DNA of 64,000 nucleotides, taken from Cyanophora paradoxa. Lineage: Eukaryota; Glaucocystophyceae; Cyanophorales; Cyanophoraceae. The position numbers and the translations under genes were made by a program. The stretch covers positions 288,164 through 352,163 of the forward strand of contig QPMI01000423.1 of the NCBI GenBank assembly GCA_004431415.1. Direction: 5' to 3'. The notes beneath the pieces were generated by a model. That model was not told where the DNA came from. It did not search any database and saw only the letters and a program-made list of their open reading frames with translations. Shown one piece after another: positions 55,624 through 64,000 of the stretch (the first letter of the stretch is position 1; each line of letters starts with the position of its first letter).

Positions 55624-56938
55624 CCGGCCGTCCCGGTCCAGTCGCGAAGGCGCCTCGAGTTGGGTTGCCTGCGCTCACCTAGTCGCACGGGGCGCTGCGT
55701 CGAAGGGCGGGTAGGTGCGCACGAAGCGAGAGATGATCCGCCGCTATGTCCCGGCCGCCGCCGCCGCGAGGACGCTGCGAGTTCACCTCCCTGCGCCCGC
55801 CCCGTCGCGCGAGGCACGGACGCGGAGAGCACAGTAGGCACCCGCTGCGTCCCGGCCGCGCCCGCCGCGAAGGCGCCGCGAGGCGAGCGACCTGCGCCCG
55901 TCCGGTCGCACGGGGCGCGGAGGGAAGGGCGGGGAGGAACGCACCAAGCGAGACATGGGCCGCCGCTGCACCCCGGCCGCCACGGCCCTGACGCGAAGGC
56001 GCCGCGAGTTGGGTCGCCTGCGTTCACCTTGTCGCGCGGGGCGCGGCGCTGAAGGTCGGGGAGGCGCGCACCAAGCAAGAGATGGGCCGCCGCTGCGTTC
56101 CGGCCGCCTCCGCCGCGCGGGCGTCGTGAGTCGAGACCCCTGCGTCCGCCCCGTCGCGCGAGGCGCGGTGTCGAAGTGCGGGGAGGCGGGCACCAAGCGA
56201 GAGATGTGCCGCCGCTGCGTTCCGGCCGCCGCCGCCGCGCGGGCGTCGTGAGTCGAGATCCCTGCGCCCGCCCCGTCGCGAGGCGCGGCGCTGAAGGTCG
56301 GGGAGGCGCGCACCAAGCAAGAGATGGGCCGCCGCTGCGTTCCGGCCGCCCCCGCCGCGCGGGCGTCGTGAGTCGAGACCCCTGCACCCGCCCCGTCGCG
56401 CGAGGCGCGGCGCCGAAGTGCTTGGAGGCCCGCACCAAGTAAGAGATGGTCCGCCGCTAGCACTGCGCCCTGCGAGGCGGGTCGACTGCGCTCGGCTTGT
56501 CGCGCGGGCGCGGCGGTGAATGGCGGGGAGGCGCGCACGAAGCTATAGATGGGCCGCCGCTGCGTCCCGGTCGCCCCCGCCGTTAAGGCGCCGCGAGTAG
56601 AGCTACCTGCGCCCGCCCCGTCGCGCAGGGCGCGGCGGGGAAGGGCGGGGAGGTTCGCACCAAGCGAGACATGGCCCGCCGCTGCACCCCGGGCGCCCCG
56701 GCCCTGGCGCGAAGGCGCTGCGAGTCGGGCCCTCACCTGTCGTGCGGGCGCGGCGCTGAAGGGCGGGGAGGCGCGCACCAAGCGAGAGATGGGTCGCCGC
56801 TGCGTTCCGGCCGCCTCCGCCGCGCGGGCGTCGCGAGTCGAGATCCTTGTGCCCGCCCCGTCGCGCGAGGCGCGGTGGCGAAGGGTGGGGAGGCGCGCAC
56901 CAAGCGAGAGATGACCCGCCGCTGCGCCCCGGGCGGCT
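55624..56938. repeat. GC-rich tandem array 2 (about 120-bp units), copy A
   Basis: The array opens with the same CCGTCCCGGTCCAG...GCGCCTCGAGTTGGGTTG start as array 1 and runs for about eleven units of the same family. Unit order partly parallels array 1 (for example the shared GAGATGGTCCGCCGCTAGCA unit at 54568 and 56445), so the arrays are themselves duplicated. Confidence 0.8.
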
Positions 56939-57826
56939 TACTATATTCTAGTCCATGTCCTAGCTAACGAACTTTGTACCGTGGACTGAAAGCAAGATGG
57001 CGAATAAGACTCACTCTGTGGATTCGAACCAGGGTCTATGCGATGTGAGCAGCCGTCCGGGACGGCTGGTCTAGATCTACGGGTACTGCATATTGACGGG
57101 CCCGGCCTGCCGGTCAGCTGGTCGTTGATATTGACGCGGCCGCGCAGTTGCTCGGCCACAGGTACGGTCCGCGCTTTTATGTCATCGTGAGAGCCTCATG
57201 GCTGAGCTTCCGAAGGAATGTGTCGGGTGGGATGGTGCTAGGGATCCATGCCGGTGCGACAAGAATGAGCGATGAGCTCATTGTTCATCTGGACCGCGGT
57301 TTACCGTGCGTTCCTTCCTCCGCGCATGGCCATGGGTTGTGCTTGCGCGAGGCGCGGTGGCGAAGGGTGGGGAGGCGCGCACCAAGCGAGAGATGACCCG
57401 CCGCTGCGCCCCGGGCGGCTTACTATATTCTAGTCCATGTCCTAGCTAACGAACTTTGTACCGTGGACTGAAAGCAAGATGGCGAATAAGACTCACTCTG
57501 TGGATTCGAACCAGGGTCTATGCGATGTGAGCAGCCGTCCGGGACGGCTGGTCTAGATCTACGGGTACTGCATATTGACGGGCCCGGCCTGCCGGTCAGC
57601 TGGTCGTTGATATTGACGCGGCCGCGCAGTTGCTCGGCCACAGGTACGGTCCGCGCTTTTATGTCATCGTGAGAGCCTCATGGCTGAGCTTCCGAAGGAA
57701 TGTGTCGGGTGGGATGGTGCTAGGGATCCATGCCGGTGCGACAAGAATGAGCGATGAGCTCATTGTTCATCTGGACCGCGGTTTACCGTGCGTTCCTTCC
57801 TCCGCGCATGGCCATGGGTTGTGCTT
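56863..57826. repeat. 482-bp tandem duplication (last array unit plus tail type 2)
   Basis: Bases 56863-57344 and 57345-57826 are repeated head to tail with a period of 482 and look identical. Each contains the end of a 120-bp unit and a tail that shares its first 150 bases with tail type 1, then diverges. Minus-strand B-boxes GGTTCGAATCC lie at 57020-57030 and 57502-57512. The T-stem partner is altered here, so no stable tRNA forms. Confidence 0.85.
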
Positions 57827-58909
57827 GTCTTTCTAACATGGAGTGCTTTCTTCTTCCGCGCGAAGCTATTGTGAGCGGACTACGATGGCATGGCGATTAC
57901 AGGTTGACCGCGTCGACGTCCCGTCGTGGGTGTCGCCCTCACGGGCAACGACAGATGGATGACCACGCGGGGTCGTCGCATCCTAGTTATAGTCTACGGC
58001 GAACACGGCTCAAGAATGAGTGCCACCGTGCGCCCCGTTTTCTGCGCATGTGCAGTGTTGATTCCGCTAACATCGGTCGCCCAAGGTTTAGGCTGCTGCC
58101 CTCGCATGTTCCTGATCGCAGGTTCCAGTGGCCTTCAAGCGTCTTGTCTTTAAGCGTCTACCGTCGCTGCTGCCGCCTTCAAGCGATCGCCGCTGTCTTC
58201 AAGCGTCGCCACCTTCCCCGCCTCCTTCGAGCGTCTCGCGTTGTGCTGCCCTTCCCCGCGCCTCCGCCCTTCCGCGTGGGGCCCGCGGCGGTGGCATGAG
58301 GGTGTGCCGACGGCCGCCTGCTCATGTTGGTCGAAGTGAGTCGAATGTTGTGTGATGTGCATGTTGTATTCTGTCACAGTGTTGCTATTTTGTGGCATGT
58401 CTTATCTGTGTGGATGCCCGCGCGCGCCCTGCATTGCCCACATGGGAGCTGGAAAATCACGGTGGCCGTGTGATTGGGGGCAGCATGTGCGAGGCGCCGG
58501 AAGGCGGGTGGGGCGGGGCGCCGGCGGGGTTCCGCGAGCATGGGCATTGAGGGCGGCCGGGCGAGCTGATGACGTGCCTCTCAATGCGGAGGACGCTGTC
58601 CTCTGTCCCCGGGGACCGCAGCTACAGCGGGTCTGCCGGGGCGGGGAGCCGGAATGCGTGGAAGGGCGCAGGGGGGCCGTAGGGGTGGCGTTGGCGAGCC
58701 GATGACGTCTCCTTCGTCGTGTAGCACGCCGTCCTCGCCCTCCCTTGGACTGCCTCTGCGGGGAGCATGTTTGAGCGGGCGGGGCGATGGGGGGCCGTAA
58801 TTGCTTGGCGCTGAAGGGTGGCGACGTCGGGGTACTGCGCGTCTCCCTGCGCAGCATGGCGGCGGGGCGGGCGGGGCGGGGCGGGGCGGGGTGGGGCGGG
58901 GCGGGGCGG
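57827..58909. other. Spacer inside the large repeat unit, no supported gene
   Basis: This stretch, not repeated elsewhere in the window, carries a short CTTCAAGCG-type repeat (about 58133-58232) and, at its right end, a strong GGGGC tract (58860-58908). No frame has a recognisable domain. Confidence 0.45.
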
Positions 58910-59045
58910 CGCAGGACGTTCACGTTGCCTGCACGACATCTGGGGCTCTCAAGTCCAAGAAGTACAATCACTTGCTTCAGCGCGTGATGCTCGCGTACCC
59001 GATGCACGAGCAGCTGCTCCTGCAGTCTCTACGCAGCCTGAGTAC
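58910..59045 (+). pseudogene. Truncated copy of the C48-like exon at the repeat junction
   Basis: This repeats about 52965-53099 (GCAGGACGTTCACGTTGCCT to CGCAGCCTGAGTAC). It then jumps directly to the sequence that starts the large unit (52339). The two share TAC at the junction. It is only the 5' part of the exon and cannot encode a protease. Confidence 0.75.
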
Positions 59046-62000
59046 GGCATGCAGACACGCTGAATGCTGCAATGAGCTCACGCGTATACGTATGTATACG
59101 CGAATGCGGGGAACCGACTTGATTATCTGTGTACCCGGCACTTCGTTCACCGGCCCTCCTTGTCACTGTTCGGCGCTCGTTGTCCGTTTTTGAGCCGCTG
59201 CTGGTTGATGCGATCGGGCGGGCGCTTCTTCACCATCTGCCGTATTGTCCCTGCCGTGTGATGCCTCCCAAGAGAAGGTGTGTAACCGTAGCGGTTTCAA
59301 GCACTTTCGTCAAAGTGATCTGATCGCCGAGCCGTAGCTCATCTGTTTTGAACTCGGCCGGACGCGAGGCTGCCGTCTCTGTTCCGGCTGAGGGCTACGG
59401 GGCAACTGACGAGCATGTTGACGTGTGTCCCTTTTTGCGTCTGCCGCTGGGTGTCTTTATTCTTGACGCACGTTTGCCTAGGGGATGGAGAATGCGCGTG
59501 GAACTCCAATTGGGAAGCGCGGCAAGGGGAATCAAGCGCGGCAGAGGACGATCAGCCGGCCGCATTCAGAACAGACAGTCCCATCCTCCAAGGATTGGCT
59601 AACGGTGAAAGCGTAATGATTGCGTTGGTTATGGTTTTTCTAGCTTCGTGTGCTGACATGAGACGCGCAGGACGTTCACGTTGCCTGCACGACATCTGGG
59701 CTCTCAAGTCCAAGAAGTACAATCACTTGCTTCAGCGCGTGATGCTCGCGTACCCGATGCACGAGCAGCTGCTCCTGCAGTCTCTACGCAGCCTGAGTAC
59801 TCCAGATAGAGCGGCGAACCTTATGTTGAATGGTGGTAGTGCTGTGTGCTTTTCGTGTCCTGTTACTACAGGGGACAACGTTGATCCCGCGGATTTGGAG
59901 AGCATTTTTGCCTGATGTCCGTAATGAAGGAGTTGAAGCAAATTCGCTGGTTCGATTCGAAAGGAGACGGCATGCCGGAAGAGCTAGAGGTAGAGCTACA
60001 TCGTCTTTTCCCAGATTATATCTGCACTCTTGCAGTTCCACCTGGCTTCAAGCTGCAGACTGGAGTGATTAATTGCGGCGATTGGGTTTGTGTCTGCTTC
60101 GAAGCTACTTTGGAGGAGCTTGATATTGGCATGAGCTCGCCTGTCTGGCCTGCTGCAGTCGATTGGATTGCCCTCGATATTGCGAACTTCAGCGTTGAGG
60201 AGATGACGAAGGTCATGACGATATCAAGATCGAACCACACCTTTATTTCGCGCAAACGCAAGACTTCCATCGCTCTGATGGAGGAGCAAGTTATGAAGTC
60301 CACGGACCAAGTTCCTGCGTTGGACTTTTCTGCATGTTCGTCCTGCCTATAGCGGTATATGTCTACTTTCCTGTTATCCCTTGGATGATGTTTTCATTGC
60401 GGCAGGTGTGATGCCCTCCACTATTTTTTCGTCGGACTAAACTTCTGGAAGCTTAAGGTCTGTGGCTGCATGACTGCCAGCGCCGCGGCGCTGCTCTCAC
60501 TTCTGAGAAGCCAGCTAGTATTACACTTGTATTCGTACAATTTAGTTTGTCGGCCGCGGGGCGGGGCGTGGCGGGCGGGCGGGGCGGGGCGGGTCAGGGC
60601 GGCCACGGGGCAGGGCGGACGCTGGGTGGGCGGGGCGGCCGCTGGCGGGCCTGTGGGGTGGCCGGTGCGGATAGTCCCGCCGTCCCGGTCCAGCCGCGAA
60701 AGCGCCTCGAGTTGGGTTGCCTGCGCTCACCTAGTCGCGCGGGGCGCGGCGTCGAAGGGCGGGGAGGTGCGCACGAAGCGAGAGATGAGCCGCCGCTATG
60801 CCCCGGCCGCCGCCGGCGCGAGGACGCTGCGAGTTCACCTCCCTGTGCCCGCCCGTCGCGCGAGGCGTGGACGCGGAGAGCACAGTATGCACCCGCTGCG
60901 TCCGGGCCGCGCCCGCCGCGAAGGCGCCGCGACTCGGTGAGGCGAGCTACCTGCGCCCGTCCGGTCGCACAGGGCGCGGCGTGGAAGGGCGGGAGGGCCG
61001 CACCAAGCGAGACATGGGCCGCCGCTGCACCCGGCCGCCACGGCCCTGACGCGAATTGAAGGCGCCGCGAGTTGGTCGCCTGCGTTCACCTCGTCGCGCG
61101 GGGCGCGGCGCTGAAGGTCGGGGAGGCGCGCACTAAGCAAGAGATGGGCCGCCGCTGCGTTCCGGCCGCCCCCGCCGCGCGGGCGTCGTGAGTCGAGATC
61201 CTGCGCCCGTTCCGTCGCGCGAGGCGCGGCGCCGAAGTGCTTGGAGGCCCGCACCAAGTAAGAGATGGTCCGCCGCTAGCACTGCGCCCTGCGAGGCGGG
61301 TCGACTGCGCTCGCTTGTCGCGCGGGGCGCGGCGGTGAATGGCGGGGAGGCGCGCACGAAGCTATAGATGGGCCGCCGCTGCGTCCCGGTCGCCCCCGCC
61401 GCGAAGGCACCGCGAGTAGAGCTACCTGCGCCCGCTCCGTCGCGCAGGGCGCGGCTGGGAAGGGCGGGAGGTTCGCACCAAGCGAGACATGGCCCGCCGC
61501 TGCACCCCGGCGCCCCGGCCCTGGCGCGAAGGCGCTGCGGGTCGGGTCGCCTGCCCTCACCTCGTCGCGCGGGGCGCGGCGCTTAAGGGCGGGAGGCGCG
61601 CACCAAGCGAGAGATGGTCCGCCGCTGCGTTCCGGCCGCCCATGCCGCGCGGGCGTCTTGAGTCGAGATCCATGCGCCCGCTCCGTCGCGCGAGGCGCGG
61701 CGCCGCAGTGCGGGAGGCCCGCACCAAGTAAGAGATGGCTGCCGCTGCGCCCTGCGAGTGGGTTGCCTGCGCTCTGCTTGTCGCGCGGGCGCGGTGGCGA
61801 AGGTTGGGGAGGCGCGCACCATGCGAGAGATGACCCGCCGCTGCGCTCCAGGCGGCTTACTATATTCTAGTCCATGTCCTAGCTAACGAACTTCGTACCG
61901 TGGACTGAAAGCAAGATGGCGAATAAGACCCACTCCTGGATTCGAACCAGGGTCTATGCGATGTGAGCAGCCGTTCCGGACGGCTGGTCTAGATCTTCGG

Positions 62001-64000
62001 TACCGAATATCCAAGCTTCCGCCCGAACCATTTGGCCGTTGTCGCCGGTCATTTTCTCTTCGGCGGCCTACGTAGTCCATGTCTAGGTAATGAACTGGTA
62101 GTTATTTATCCTCTGCTAAACAATCAACGTGTGCGCCGCAAGGAATCTATGTATCTATCTAGACCGCCGCCAGGGCTGTGGCCCCGCTGCCGTGCTTGCA
62201 GCTGCGAACTTCAGGGCTTGGCCTCTGCTTGCAGCTGCGGACTTGGCCTCTGTGACCGCCGCCGACGCACTCTAGCTTGGGATTTTTGTTCTCAATTGCT
62301 ATCCTCCGGCCGTCCCGGTCCAGTCGCGAAGGCGCCTCGAGTTGGTTGCCTGCGCTCACCTAGTCGCACGGGGCGCTGCGTCGAAGGCGGGTAGGTGCGC
62401 ACGAAGCGAGAGATGATCCGCCGCTATGTCCCGGCCGCGCCGCCGCGAGGACGCTGCGAGTTCACCTCCCTGCGCCCGCCCCGTCGCGCGAGGCACGGAC
62501 GCGGAGAGCACAGTAGGCACCCGCTGCGTCCCGGCCGCGCCCGCCGCGAAGGCGCCGCGAGGCGAGCGACCTGCGCCCGTCCGGTCGCACGGGGCGCGGA
62601 GGGAAGGGCGGGGAGGAACGCACCAAGCGAGACATGGGCCGCCGCTGCACCCCGGCCGCCACGGCCCTGACGCGAAGGCGCCGCGAGTTGGGTCGCCTGC
62701 GTTCACCTTGTCGCGCGGGGCGCGGCGCTGAAGGTCGGGAGGCGCGCACAAGCAAGAGATGGCCGCCGCTGCGTTCCGGCCGCCTCCGCCGCGCGGCGTC
62801 GTGAGTCGAGACCCCTGCGTCCGCCCCGTCGCGCAGCGCGGTGTCGAAGGGGGGAGGCGGGCACCAAGCGAGAGAGTGCCGCCGCTGCGTTCCGGCCGCC
62901 GCCGCGCGCGGGCGTCGTGAGTCGAGATCCCTGCGCCCGCCCCGTCGCGAGGCGCGGCGCTGAAGTCGGGAGGCGCGCACCAAGCAAGAGATGGGCCGCC
63001 GCTGCGTTCCGGCCGCCCCCGCCGCGCGGGCGTCGTGAGTCGAGACCCCTGCACCCGCCCGTCGCGCGAGGCGCGGCGCCGAAGTGCTTGGAGGCCCCGA
63101 CCAATAAGAGATGGTCCGCCGCTAGCACTGCGCCCTGCGAGGCGGGTCGACTGCGCTCGGCTTGTCGCGCGGGGCGCGGCGGTGAATGGCGGGAGGCGCG
63201 CACGAAGCTATAGATGGGCCGCCGCTGCGTCCCGGTCGCCCCGCCGTTAAGGCGCCGCGAGTAGAGCTACCTGCGCCGCCCCGTCGCGCAGGCGCGGCGG
63301 GAAGGGCGGGAGGTTCGCACCAAGCGAGACATGGCCCGCCGCTGCACCCGGGCGCCCCGGCCCGGCGCGAAGGCGCTGCGAGTCGGGCCCTCACCTGTCG
63401 TGCGGGGCGCGGCGCTGAAGGGCGGGGAGGCGCGCACCAAGCGAGAGATGGGTCGCCGCTGCGTTCCGGCCGCCTCCGCCGCGCGGGCGTCGCGAGTCGA
63501 GATCCTTGTGCCCGCCCCGTCGCGCGAGGCGCGGTGGCGAAGGGTGGGGAGGCGCGCACCAAGCGAGAGATGACCCGCCGCTGCGCCCCGGGCGGCTTAC
63601 TATATTCTAGTCCATGTCCTAGCTAACGAACTTTGTACCGTGGACTGAAAGCAAGATGGCGAATAAGACTCACTCTGTGGATTCGAACCAGGGTCTATGC
63701 GATGTGAGCAGCCGTCCGGGACGGCTGGTCTAGATCTACGGGTACTGCATATTGACGGGCCCGGCCTGCCGGTCAGCTGGTCGTTGATATTGACGCGGCC
63801 GCGCAGTTGCTCGGCCACAGGTACGGTCCGCGCTTTTATGTCATCGTGAGACCTCATGGCTGAGCTTCCGAAGGAATGTGTCGGGTGGATGGTGCTAGGG
63901 ATCCATGCCGGTGCGACAAGAATGAGCGATGAGCTCATTGTTCATCTGGACCGCGGTTTACCGTGCGTTCCTTCCTCCGCGCATGGCCATGGGTTGTGCT
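59045..64000. repeat. Large tandem repeat unit, copy B (continues past the window)
   Basis: This is nearly identical to 52339 onward: C48-like block, G-rich tract, array 1 (about 60690-61858), tail type 1 (about 61859-62305), array 2 (about 62306-63598) and tail type 2 (about 63599-64000). Minus-strand B-boxes lie at 61938-61948 and 63679-63689. Differences from copy A are mostly losses of one base in G or C runs. Confidence 0.85.
59667..60352 (+). pseudogene. Ulp1/C48-like protease, copy B, frame broken
   Basis: This is the same sequence as copy A, but the C run at about 59885 has three C instead of four. This shifts the frame just before the putative catalytic His, so one ORF ends with FA at 59915 and the rest restarts at a Met (MSVMKELKQIRWFDS) that lacks the His. 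Another G is lost near 59698. Either this copy is a pseudogene or the base losses are sequencing errors. Confidence 0.65.

Larger units (their letters stand above)
52339..59044. repeat. Large tandem repeat unit, copy A (about 6.7 kb)
   Basis: Sequence from GGCATGCAGACACGCTGAAT (52339) onward recurs from about 59045 to the window end, with offset falling from about 6,706 to about 6,660 through small deletions in the second copy. The unit holds the C48-like ORF, a G-rich stretch, two 120-bp repeat arrays with tails and about 1 kb of unique sequence (57.83-58.9 kb). Confidence 0.85.

Noticed and set aside
55617-56781. Long frames through the 120-bp arrays (up to 332 codons)
   Set aside because: They repeat the unit with frame changes, are Arg/Ala/Pro-rich and are disrupted in copy B; better explained as non-coding satellite.
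53977-56938. CRISPR-like array
   Set aside because: Units of about 120 bp diverge along their full length with no constant short repeat and unique spacers, and the genome is eukaryotic.

Overview
This is a nuclear segment from a very GC-rich unicellular eukaryote. Genes lie on both strands and are cut by many short introns (about 50-110 bases). There are no bacterial operons. Reading frames join cleanly across GT-AG introns and, in several genes, across GC-AG introns whose donor reads GCGCGC. High GC, small introns, frequent GC donors, a two-domain soluble adenylyl cyclase and a giant beta-helix receptor suggest a protist, possibly a haptophyte-like alga. That placement is inference; nothing in the window is a taxonomic marker.

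Left part (1-14.7 kb), compact housekeeping genes: a partial F-box/leucine-rich-repeat protein (-); the splicing factor SMNDC1/SPF30 (-, 4 exons resolved); a glycolipid-transfer (GLTP) domain protein (+, 5 exons resolved); the proteasomal ubiquitin receptor Rpn13/ADRM1 (-, 9 exons resolved, 407 aa); a Little Elongation Complex subunit 2 (ICE2/NARG2) homologue (+); and a CCR4/Angel/nocturnin-type endonuclease-exonuclease-phosphatase (-).

Middle (15.3-47.8 kb), two very large signalling genes. The first is an ADCY10-like soluble adenylyl cyclase (+, about 13 kb, more than 30 exons) with two class III cyclase domains, a P-loop NTPase module and a TPR-like tail. Convergent to it is a giant membrane receptor (-, about 18 kb) with a signal peptide, CUB-like, lectin-like and IPT/TIG domains, a very long right-handed beta-helix region, a Cys-rich stalk, several membrane helices and a long cytoplasmic tail.

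Right part (48-64 kb), accessory and repetitive. A MITE-like inverted-repeat element is followed by an unrecognised spliced gene, then a Ulp1/C48-like cysteine protease ORF of the kind often carried by transposons. Next come two arrays of a GC-rich repeat of about 120 bp, each followed by a tail carrying a perfect Pol III B-box-like T-arm on the minus strand. From about 52.34 kb this assembly is repeated again at 59.04 kb to the window end. The second copy carries many single-base losses in G/C runs, one of which breaks the protease frame; this looks like recent duplication, an assembly problem, or both.
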